This document shows, one piece after another, positions 8,740 through 17,349 of a stretch of 64,000 bases of DNA. Where the stretch lies: positions 11,852 to 75,851 of the forward strand of contig NW_005200011.1 in assembly GCF_000372725.1 (NCBI RefSeq), given 5' to 3'. The notes under the pieces are model-generated. The model was not told where the DNA came from. It did no database searches and was given only the letters and a program-made list of their open reading frames with translations. This DNA is from Emiliania huxleyi CCMP1516. Its lineage: Eukaryota > Haptophyta > Isochrysidales > Noelaerhabdaceae. How positions within the stretch are numbered: position 1 is the first letter of the stretch; each line of letters opens with the position of its first letter. The position numbers and the translations under genes are program-made.

Positions 8740-10530
8740 CGTGTGAACGCCGGCACTCCTCCAAAATCACCTCGGAGGTTTTTGCCACGGCGCTGCAGCG
8801 TCGCCACGGCTACTACATCTCCAGCGCCAAGTACGTGTACGACGCCAAGGAGGCTATGCGGAAGGGCGACCAGCTTGCAAACGGATCGAACGAAGGACCT
8901 GAGGGAGGGTGTAGAGGATGTAGAGTGTAGAGCGCTGTAGAGCTGTAGAGATGTAGAGCGCTGGAGAGCGCTGTAGAGCGCTGTAGAGCTGTACAGCTCT
9001 ACATCCGCCGCGGGACGAGGCGCCTCCGTTGTAGAGCGATGTAGAGGCGCTCTACAACGTGAAATCTCTACATACAACACACTCTACATCATAAGCGGCG
9101 AACGAGGCACGACATGAGGCGCGTTGCACTTGCCACCTTGCCAGTGCTGCCCTGGTGCTGCCCTGGCCTTCTGTCTGCCCGCCCAATGGGTGGCAGGTGC
9201 CTCTGCTGCTGTGGCATGCCTCACGGCTGCGACTGGCCGGCGCCTCGGCGCGTCAGCTCGGCTCGGCGTAGTGATAGTGGCCAGCGCAACTCGCCTGGAC
9301 TCAACGCTCAGGCCAGGAGCTCCCGCACGCGCTGGCGCGAGTCATGGCGCATGCAACGCGCAGCAATGCTCTCCTCGCCTCGCGCAAATGCGACCGTCCT
9401 CGCAGCCGACAGTCCACCGCCTGCTAAAGAAGCACAGCGACGAATGCGGCACCGGCGACACATGGCAGGCTGGTCATGACGCAGTCATAGGGTGTTGGTG
9501 TGCCGTCGGAATGACTCTCTGTGTGTCAGGACTCTCTGTGTGTCAGGGATAGTCAGGGCTGTCCATCAGAGCTCCAGTAAGCTCGGAGACACCCCATTAG
9601 CGCGGCTCGACCTCTTTGAGTCACTGCCTTCCCGGCGGTTTGGCTGTAGAGCCTCTACAACAAACTCTACAGCAAAATCGCGCTCTACATCGCTCTACAA
9701 CGGAGGCGCTTCGTCCCGCGGCGGATGTAGAGCTCTACAGCTCTACAGCGCTCCAGAGCGCTCTACATCTCTACAGCTCTACAGCGCTCTACACTCTACA
9801 TCCTCTACACCCTCCCTCAGCGAAGGACATTCCGTGCGAGCACAACATTCGTCACAACGGCACCATGTATGCGTCGGCCAACATGGTCCGTGCACGAGCC
9901 TGCGGCAAGCTCGTGCTCGGTGACAAGGCGAACCCTCAGACGACTTTCCATCTCAACGAGGGGCACGTCACCGACATGTGCGAGATCGGCGGGGACCTGC
10001 AGTCCCAGCGCGATGTCCACTACGAAGTCAAGGTGCCTAGCGCCCTCACAAAGACGAGGCAGGCTGGGCAGGGCTCGGCGGCACACGGCGGATGCTGTGC
10101 GTCACTGGGCCACAAGTTTGGTTTCGGCAACACCCTCGACCAAACCTTGCTCAAGGTTCTTGGGTGCAAAGAGCGCGGCCACAAGTCACAGGGCCCGCTC
10201 GTCCATGCGACCGGTAAAGGCTGGGTCAAAGGGCACAAGGGACAGTACTACGACGCGCTCCATGTCAAGAACGGAATAGTCAAAATTTGTCTCGTCGAAA
10301 GCCAGGTCGGCATTGCGCCGCCGACCAAGAGAATCATCTTCAACTTCGCCAAAGAGGTCAGCAGCCCGAGCGCCGTCGACCGCACCGACTACGGCACAGC
10401 CTCCGGCAGCGCCCGGGGCTTTGTCCAGCACCACTCGCAACAGCTCTCGCGCGCCGCCGTCTGTGGCGACGCGCAAAACATCAACAACGCTGCTCGCAAC
10501 ATGCGTGTCGCGCACTCATTCATGACCGGT
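8740..10530 (+). pseudogene. Unknown repeat-protein family GHKFGFGN, copy 1, interrupted
   Basis: Coding-like sequence on both sides of a 922-bp transposon. The left part reads EVFATALQRRHGYYISSAKY. The right part (about 9829-10520) contains IPCEHNIRHNGTMYASANMV, HLNEGHVTDMCE, DVHYEVKV, GHKFGFGNTL, GWVKGHKGQYYDALHVKNG and SRAAVCGDAQNINNAARN. Related copies lie at 11597-12175 and 22419-22865. I do not recognise the family. The spaced D...HYEVK motif resembles the PD-(D/E)xK nuclease core (inference only). The two halves are not in one frame around the insertion, so this copy is taken as dead. The downstream end runs into a dispersed repeat with GGTCTCAATGTCCCACCCC. Confidence 0.55.
8899..9820. 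mobile_element. TIR element with minisatellite-like ends, 922 bp
   Basis: Flanked by the perfect 8-bp duplication CGAAGGAC at 8891-8898 and 9821-9828. Both ends start CTGAGGGAGGGTGTAGAGG and carry about 150 bp of inverted repeat made of degenerate TGTAGAGCGC-type units. The interior (about 9090-9640) is unique and has no recognisable transposase. The 8-bp duplication is hAT-like. It sits within unknown-family copy 1. Confidence 0.88.
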
Positions 10531-10605
10531 CTCAATGTCCCACCCCCTGCGCGCGGGCCTTCTAGGCCCGTGGGTAGTCTCACCCCATCCCCAGGGCTTG
10601 GGCTA

Positions 10606-11066
10606 CAGTGGGTTGCGGGCATTAAGAAAACAGGATGCCGCGGCACGCCGCCGTTTCTAAGCCTTTCCACAGCCCTCTTCCACCCCACGCCGTGGTTTCT
10701 TAGCTCCGGCCGGGGCACTCAAGCCAGAGCGCCGGCCCGAAGGATTTTTTGGTAAGAGGTAAGCTGCCTGCGGTCCGCGAGCGAGGGCGGTGCCAGAGTC
10801 TGCCGCCAAGTCGGCTCTCTGGATGACGGGAAGACGCACACACGCCTCCATCCACTCCACTCAGAACACCGCAGACTTGGAAAGTGACAAGTGCGCGCCG
10901 CAGGCAGGCGAACGAAGAGAAATTTGAGCTGCGGCTCCCGTTCACACTCGTGTCTGGCCTTTTCTCGGGGCCGCGCCTGCGGCGCGCCGTGGTTTCTTAG
11001 ATTTTTGCGGAAATCGCTTGGTAGGGTTTCTTAATGCGACGTTTTCTTAATGCCCGCAACCCACTG
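10606..11066. mobile_element. Tc1/mariner-like MITE, 461 bp
   Basis: Perfect 26-bp terminal inverted repeats starting CAGTGGGTTGCGGGCATT are flanked by TA on both sides (10604-10605 and 11067-11068), the Tc1/mariner target duplication. There is no transposase. The interior has repeated CGCCGTGGTTTCTTAG motifs. A partial reverse copy lies at 58051-58205. Confidence 0.88.
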
Positions 11067-11067
11067 T

Positions 11068-11502
11068 AGAGCAGGTTTTCCGGAAAACAAAAAGGAAAAC
11101 AGGGGGTCCCCAGCACTTTGCGTTTCCGGAAATTTCCAGGGAAAACAGAGGGTGTTTGGTGCTCCATTCTGGAAAGTCGCGAGTTTCCCTGAGTCTGAGA
11201 GCTGGTCTGGGGCAAAATCTGAGGCAAAATCGAGGAAATCGACAAAATACCCAGGCGGTCGCAGGGTAAGTTCCAGGTATACACGGGTTCTCCGCAAAAT
11301 TCCCGGCATTTTGCCGATTTGCATTTGGCCTAAAATTTGGCTGATTTTGGGCCCAAACCAGCCTCAGACTCGGCTCAGCGCCCAAAGTTTGACGATTTCC
11401 ACGGAGTTTTCCCGGGAAAATAGAGAGGAAAAGAGAGGGTGTTGTAGAGAAAAAAGGAAAGGAAAACAGACGGGGTGCGAGAGGCAAACCTGCTCTAGCC
11501 CA
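11068..11502. mobile_element. MITE family U, copy 1
   Basis: About 430 bp of A+T-richer sequence, nearly the reverse of 47934-48394, with phrases such as GGAAATTTCCAGGGAAAACA and GGGCCCAAACCAGC. Its ends form a short inverted repeat (CTAGAGCAGGTTT / AAACCTGCTCTAG). It directly abuts the mariner-like MITE. No coding sequence. Confidence 0.65.
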
Positions 11503-11507
11503 ACCCA

Positions 11508-11596
11508 GGGCCTCCAGGGCTCGCACCTCAACCTCTCACAGGACCAGCGCACAGCGCCATAGGAGGTATTTTCTTCTCAATAACAAGGCTGTGAAT
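11508..11596 (+). repeat. Dispersed repeat with AATAACAAGGCTGTGAA end
   Basis: The block GGGCCTCCAGGGCTCGCACC...ACCAGCGCACAGCGCCAT followed by GGTATTTTCTTCTC and AATAACAAGGCTGTGAA recurs at 12239-12328, 58960-59010 (first half), 58271-58303 (second half) and, reversed, at 60156-60243. The last 30 bases serve as the inverted ends of the element at 59328-60181. Confidence 0.75.
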
Positions 11597-12175
11597 CCGT
11601 CACGAGCCTGCGGCAAGCTCTTGATCGGTGACAAGGCGAACCCTCAGACACGAGGGTCGAGGCAGGCTGGGCAGGGCTCGTGGGCTCGGCGGCACACGGC
11701 GGATGCTGTGCTTCACTTGGGCCACAAATTTGGTTTCGTTGGCACCCTCGACCAAACCTTGCTCAAGGTTTTGGGTGCAAAGAGCGCGGCCACAAGTCAC
11801 AGGGCCCGCTCGTCCATGCGACCGGCAAAGGCCTAGCAGGCAAAGGCTGGGTCAAAGAGACAAAGAGCACAAGGGACAGTACTACGACGCGCTCCATGTC
11901 AAGAACGGAATCGTCAAAATTTGTCTCGTCGAAAGCCAGGGCGGCATCGCGCCGCCGACCAAGAGAATCATCTTCAACTTCGCCAAAGAGGTCGGCAGCC
12001 CGAGCGCCGTCGACCGCACCGACGGCACAGGCAGCCTCCGGCAGCGGCCAGCGCCCGGGGCTTCGCCCAGCACCACTCGCAACAGCTCTCGCGCGCCGCC
12101 GTCTGTGGCGACGCGCAAAACATCAACAACGCTGCTCGCAACATGCGTGTCGCGCACTCATTCATGTGATGACCG
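11597..12175 (+). pseudogene. Unknown family GHKFGFGN, copy 2, fragment
   Basis: A tandem, more degraded copy of the right half of copy 1. It keeps GDKANPQT, a broken version of GHKFGF, GCKERGHKSQGP, YYDALHVKNGIVKICLVESQ, PTKRIIFNFAKEV, SAVDRTD and NINNAARNMRVAHS, but in different frames. It is bracketed by two copies of the repeat described at 11508-11596, so the repeat-plus-fragment unit looks tandemly duplicated. No intact product is expected. Confidence 0.6.
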
Positions 12176-12296
12176 GTCTCAATGTCCCACCCCCTGCGCG
12201 AGGGCCTTCTAGGCCCGCGAGTCTCACCCCATCCCCCCCAGGGCCTCCAGGGCTCGCACCTCAACCTCTCACAGACCAGCGCACAGCGCCATACGA

Positions 12297-13390
12297 GGTA
12301 TTTTCTTCTCAATAACAAGGCTGTGAAAACAAGGTCTCTGAAGCATCCGCCGCCGCCGCCGACGCGCCGACAACTCCTGAGAAGGCAGGCATCAAATGTC
12401 GAGGACGGAGAGCATTGCTAGAAATCGTACCCCAAACTCTGTCGAGCGGGAGCTCGGTCAGGGGTGGTAGAGAGATGTAGGACCTTCCTTCGGTCCGCCT
12501 CTCACACCCTCGTCACTGTCTGCGATGTGAGCTTCTTGTTTCTTATCAACCTATCTGTGAATGAGTGCGTATATAGCGCGACTTTAGCGCGACTTTAGCG
12601 CAAATTTAGTACATATTTAGCACATATTTAGCACATATTTAGTGTGTTTTATCTCCAATTTAGCGCCACATTTAGTTCACTTTAGGTGCGGGCAGCTGCA
12701 GTACATTTAGTGTGGGTCCCGCATCTTTAGTGCGGGCACGCATCTTTAACACGTCTTCCCGGCCACACCACAGCTAGCCAGGGCCGCGTGCTTTGCTCCT
12801 TGGCTGCCAAGAATGCACCACAGGCAGGAGATGCCTCTCCCTGCTACCCCTCACCTCTCCCTGCTGCCACGGCAGCGCCACCATCGTCTGCTCGGCCGTG
12901 TCTGCCATCGCAGTAAAGTCGTTATGTTCCGGCAAACAGTTTTGCCGCTCGGCGGGCCCGGAGAAGCAGCCGGGAAAGCACCGGAGGCTGATATTTAGCT
13001 GAAAAACCTTCGTTCGGTTGGGGATGGGACGGGAAACTTTTGCGAGTGGGCAGGGGACTGCAGGGGGAGAGGGGGAGGGCCGGGAGGGAGGCCCAGCGAG
13101 GGGCTGCGGCTGGATCCTAGTGAGTGCGCGGATGGACTAAAGACGCACTAAACCTCGCTAAATCTGGATGTACAGTTGTAAAGTCGCACGCAGTGAACTC
13201 GCGCTAAAGTTGCGCTGAATTCGCGCTAAAGTTGCGCTAACTAAATTCGCGCTAAAGACTAAACTGAGAGAAACTTGAGAGAAGAGAGCACTAAAGTGTT
13301 AAAGATGCAGTACACATAAACACTTCACACCGCACTAAATTTAGACCCAGGCGCCCTCCGCCCCCCCCCCCCCCCCCCGGTGCTCTTCTT
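12297..13390 (+). mobile_element. TTTAGCGC-array element, copy A
   Basis: Arrays of short TTTAGCGCAAA / TTTAGCACATA units occupy 12570-12740, and matching CTAAAGTTGCGCT units occupy 13135-13340, so both ends read as inverted arrays. The core between (12780-13130) is unique and includes CTGCCACGGCAGCGCC. The same sequence is present in reverse at 59328-60181. No transposase was seen. It is probably a non-autonomous TIR element with array-like ends. A C run of 16 lies at about 13363-13378. Confidence 0.65.
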
Positions 13391-13654
13391 CGACACAAAT
13401 ACCTCGATAGCCACAGCACAGACAATCGCATGAGAAGCGAGAAAAAAGAAACACGCGCCCGTGCCGACTATGCGCAGAGCGGAGGCTCGGACGTCGCTGG
13501 TGGCTGAAAGGTGGTGATGGTGGCGAGATCTTTTTGTTTGTATTGCAATTTCTCGCATTTACTTGATATCCCGGCGCGTCCCGATAAACCGAAACGACGT
13601 GACCGTCCAACAATCGCGAGGTGGTCCCCAGTGCACACAAAAGCTTTTGCGCAA

Positions 13655-13735
13655 AAAGAAAAAAGAAAGAAAACAGAAACTCAAGGGAGGGATGGGAGGA
13701 CGGCACGCCGCCACCACACAGGCTTTTGCGCAGCA
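13655..13735 (-). repeat. LINE-like 3' end fragment
   Basis: A short minus-strand copy of the tail region shared by the LINE-like fragments (TTTC-repeat tail, then GGAGGGATGGGAGGACGGCA as read on plus). It lies about 110 bases upstream of the F-box/Kelch start. Confidence 0.7.
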
Positions 13736-13844
13736 ACCCGCCGCGGCCCACGCGACATTTTTTTTTGGCACAGCACGGGGCCGACATCTGCGACATCTGG
13801 TGGCTGGGCGCTGGTGGCTGGGCGCATCTCCTCAATCGTGTACA

Positions 13845-15175
13845 ATGCGTGCTGCTGAGGAGGACGTCGCCGCGTCTCCATTCGCCCGCCTCCCTGACGC
13901 TCTTGTTGCGCTCGTCCTCTCCCACCTCTCCGACGTCGCCTCGATCGGTCGCGCGCTCACCGTCTCGCGCGGCTTTGCAGCGGCCGGCACAGCCGATGCC
14001 CGCCTCGTCTGGGCTCGCGCCGCGGCGGCGCTGCAGTGGCGGCTTCGGCGGCGAGAGAGCGAGACGGACCGCGAGCTGTGTGTACGCGCGAACGCGCGGA
14101 GGCAGCGCATCGCAGTCTTTGGCGGAAGCTTCCGCAGTCCTCTTTACACGCACGACATGTACGACGTGGCTCGGCAGGAGTGGCTGCCCTCCCCTTTCTT
14201 GTTCACCACGTACCCCAGAGATGCCTCGGCGCTGGCGAGCGACGGCGCCACCGTGGCCCTGCTCGGAGGCTGGGGAGGCACGCGGGCGGTGCGGGCGGTG
14301 GAGGCGGCCTCGCTCACGGAAGAGGCTCGCTCGTGGAAGAGGCTGACGCCGCTCCCCCGCCGGCTCTGCTTTGGCGCGGCGCAGATGGACGCCTCGGGCC
14401 GGCTCTGGTTTGCGGGCGGAGGCGTCGAGAGCTCTGCCGCCGCCGGAGCGCTCCCGTGCCCACGGCCACACACCCACGCTGGCGTGCTGGCCGCGTATAG
14501 GCTCCTCAATCTACCGGGGCGCGCGCTGCCACGGCGAGGTGCTGCACCTCGACGGCGGGGCGTGGCGCGAGGCGGGCGAGCTCGTGTCGCCGCGGTGTGG
14601 CCTCGCCGTCGCCGCCGACGCGCGCTCCTCCTCCTTCTTCGCACTCGGCGGGTATGCAGGAGGCACGCGCTACCTCTCCACCGCCGAGGCCTTCGACACG
14701 GCGACCGGCAAGAGCACGCCGATCCCGAGCATGGGGGTTGCGCGCTCTGGCCCGGGCGCCGCCGTCGGGCCCGACGGAGCCCTGTACGTCGTGGGCGGCT
14801 CGTCGGACGGCTGTGTCTCACTGAGATCGGCGCAGACGACGCCGCGGCGCGAGCCCGCTGCGAATGCTGCGCCTGATCAGATCATTCCGAGCGCTATAGG
14901 CCGAGCGCTACGACCCGCGCGAAGGGCGGTGGGAGCCCCTCCCGCCACTGCCCACCGCACGCGGGTACTTGGGCGCGACGTTCGCGCTCGACGGCCGCTT
15001 GTACGCCGCGGGCGGCGCGGAGTGGCCCGGCGGAGGGGGCGGAGAGGAGGAGGAGGAGGAGGAGGGGGCGAGCGACGCATTTGAGGCGTTTTGCCCGCGC
15101 ACCGGCCGGTGGGAACGTCTCCCGCCGCTGCCTGCCGGTCGCGCGAATCTGGCGGTCGCGGTTGTGTTCTCGTGA
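13845..15175 (+). CDS. F-box protein with Kelch repeats
   Basis: Likely a substrate adaptor of an SCF ubiquitin ligase. The start MRAAEEDVAASPFARLPDAL leads into an F-box (LPDALVALVLSHLSDVASI at about residues 15-33). Kelch-type units follow, with GG pairs: VFGGSF, LLGGWGG, WFAGGG, FALGGYAGG, YVVGGSSDG and YAAGGAEW. Exon 3 begins at 14900 after an 85-base GT-AG intron (14815-14899, phase 0), and the protein ends PAGRANLAVAVVFS. A second frame change lies at about 14465-14500; an intron ending at TATAG is likely, but no GT donor has the needed phase, so a GC donor or a sequence error is possible. A (GGA)n tract encodes a poly-Glu loop near 15040. Confidence 0.85.
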
Positions 15176-15479
15176 AGCTGAAGGTGAGAGGTGTGGGGTG
15201 GACTGGCAAATAAATAAATAAAACGGGCAAACTCTGAGACGAGATGGGATTTAGGGACATGTGTGGAAGACTGGCAGCCTCTCAGTCGTAAATTCTTTTT
15301 TCCCTTTAGCGATCGACTGCGAGCTCTGTCTGGTATAGCCCCAGCCGACTCCGCGCTCTCGAGGGATCTCGAGTTGCGGAGCTCCCTGCTGCTCGGAGTA
15401 CGAACTCTGTTCACACCGAGCAGCTGGGAGTCGCTGCGGCTATAGCAGCTGCGAGCTCAAGCACAAGCGTGGCGTTCGT

Positions 15480-16652
15480 ATGCCGTCCCTCGCCGATCAC
15501 CTCGCCTCCCTACTGCGCCTACTGTGGAAGGTGCTCATGGCTCCGCTCTGGTTCTTCGATCGCGTCGACAAGGAGAAGGCGGTCCTCGCGGTGCCGCCAG
15601 CAGTGCGCCGACGCATGCTCAAGCTCATGTTCGGGCCGACGCTCGCGTGGACGATGCTGCTGCACCGCGCGATGCCCGACCAGCGCCGCTGGTACGACCG
15701 TGTGGATGAGCGGCTCATCCTGGGCGCGCTGCCGCTCGAGAAGTCGCTCGAGAGCCTGGCGCGCGTCGAGCGCGTCTCGGGTGTCCTCAACATGTGCGAC
15801 GAGTTTGACGGCCACGCGAGCTACGGCCGGCTCGGAATCACGCAGCTGAGGCTTCCGACGATGGACTACTGCTCGCCCTCCGCGCAGCAGGTGGAGAACG
15901 GCCTCGACTTCATCCGCAAGCAGCCCCCGGGAGGGACGGTGTACTGCCACTGCAAGGCGGGCCGTGGCCGTGCAGGCGCGCCCGTCCGCGCGGCCACCCG
16001 GACGCCTGGCGTTGCCGACCCGGCCCTCGCCGTCCCACCCGGACCCTGCCCCGCGCCCGTCCCCGGCCCGCCGCCGCTGTCTTGCAATCGTCTCCTGCCG
16101 CCGCCTCTCCCTCTCCCTCTCGCTCAACGGCCTACGCCCGCCCAGGCCCGCCACCCACGCCGCCGACGCACCGCCCCTCCATCGCGCAGGGACCATGGCC
16201 ATGGCCTACCTCATCACCGAGAAGGGGATGACGCCGGCACAGGCGCAGGCGGAGCTACGGCGCATCCGGCCGCACGTCTCGCCGCGGCTCTGGCGCCGCC
16301 CGCTGCTCGAGAGGCGCCGGCCAATGGCGTGTCCCGTGACACGTGCTGCGACGTGCCGCGTAGGTCGCGTCCCACTGTGCGCGAGATGTACCGTCGAGCC
16401 ACCTACCGGCGCATGCAGCCGCAAGAAGGGCAAATGCAGCAGCCGCAGCAGCAAGCGCCGCCACAACAGCAGGCGCCGCCGCAGCAGGCGCCGCTAGCGC
16501 AGCAGCAAGCGCCGCCGCCGCAGCCGATGACGGCGGGCGGGCAGTGGACCGGGGCGGTGGGCGGCGGTGATGGCGCAGCGGCGGCGGCTGGCGGCGCGCC
16601 TCAGCCGCCCCAGCCGGCGGGCGGCTTGTGGCCGGGGGGCGGCGAGAACTAG
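15480..16652 (+). CDS. PTPMT1: PTPMT1-like dual-specificity phosphatase
   Basis: Relatives dephosphorylate phosphatidylglycerophosphate for cardiolipin synthesis in mitochondria, or phosphoinositides in plants. Exon 1 is 15480-15969 and a 220-base GT-AG intron follows. Exon 2 starts at 16190; the junction rebuilds the active site HCKAGRGRT, matching HCx5R(S/T). Upstream family landmarks are WYDRVDERLILGALPL, VSGVLNMCDEF and LPTMDYCSPS; downstream are MTPAQAQAELRRIRPHVSPRL. The second intron either starts at GC (16293-16363, 71 bases, my preference, 293 residues) or is a 35-base GT intron (16329-16363, 305 residues). The C-terminus is a Gln/Pro/Gly-rich tail absent from typical members. The hydrophobic N-terminus (LASLLRLLWKVLMAPLWFF) could be a targeting or membrane segment. 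Confidence 0.88.
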   Translation: MPSLADHLASLLRLLWKVLMAPLWFFDRVDKEKAVLAVPPAVRRRMLKLMFGPTLAWTMLLHRAMPDQRRWYDRVDERLILGALPLEKSLESLARVERVSGVLNMCDEFDGHASYGRLGITQLRLPTMDYCSPSAQQVENGLDFIRKQPPGGTVYCHCKAGRGRAGAPVRAATRTPGVADPALAVPPGPCPAPVPGPPPLSCNRLLPPPLPLPLAQRPTPAQARHPRRRRTAPPSRRDHGHGLPHHREGDDAGTGAGGATAHPAARLAAALAPPAAREAPANGVSRDTCCDVPRRSRPTVREMYRRATYRRMQPQEGQMQQPQQQAPPQQQAPPQQAPLAQQQAPPPQPMTAGGQWTGAVGGGDGAAAAAGGAPQPPQPAGGLWPGGGEN

Positions 16653-17349
16653 GCGCGGCCTTCGCGAGTGTGCGGTGTACGCGCGGCCGAAGCAGTGGGT
16701 GGCTGTTAGTCACGTCAGAGAGGACACACAGGGCATCTCACACTCTCGCCGTGTTTTCGTAGCTCCGCTTCCTCTCTCGCGCCGCGCCGACGGCCGCGGT
16801 GAGGGTGTAGAGAGGCGAGCGATTTGCTTTTTGTGAGACGCGGCTGTGAGACGGTCTTTTCTCGCAGCTGCGAGACATGCTTTCTCGGAGCGGCCGGGGC
16901 ATCCAAAACAACAGGGCGGAAGGGAGGGGTGACCATACGCGCAGCGCAGGAGGGGTGCCCCTAAGGGGGCACAAAGGTAGCTCAAAGGGGAGTGAACAAG
17001 ACGCCGCACAGGCGACGTGCACGCTCGCCGCCTGCGCTCGCCGCGTCGCTCTCTCCCTCCCCTTCTTTGCTTGAACTATCCTCTTCGAGCACCGAGCACG
17101 CAGCACGTTCCACGTTGCGCGAAGGCGCGAGTTTGGCAGGCGGAGGCCGGAGCCGCAGCCGGGACCGGCGGGAGCCGGAGGTGGCAGCAGCAGCACGCGC
17201 GTGTGGCGGGCGGCGGCAGAGCACAGGGGTCAGGGCGCGAGACCCCCCGGTCCCCGCGCGACACTTTCCAGCGTCCAGGATTGTTTCCCGGGAAGCCGCG
17301 GAATCTGGTCTCCGCCACGAGCACGACCCAGCGGTGTGCTATTTTTCGC
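16653..17349. other. Intergenic region, nothing recognised
   Basis: About 700 bases between the 3' ends of two convergent genes. No repeat family shared with the rest of the window and no RNA gene was seen. Confidence 0.5.

Noticed and set aside
9114-9552. Possible gene inside the 922-bp TIR element
   Set aside because: No transposase or other domain; short overlapping frames only.
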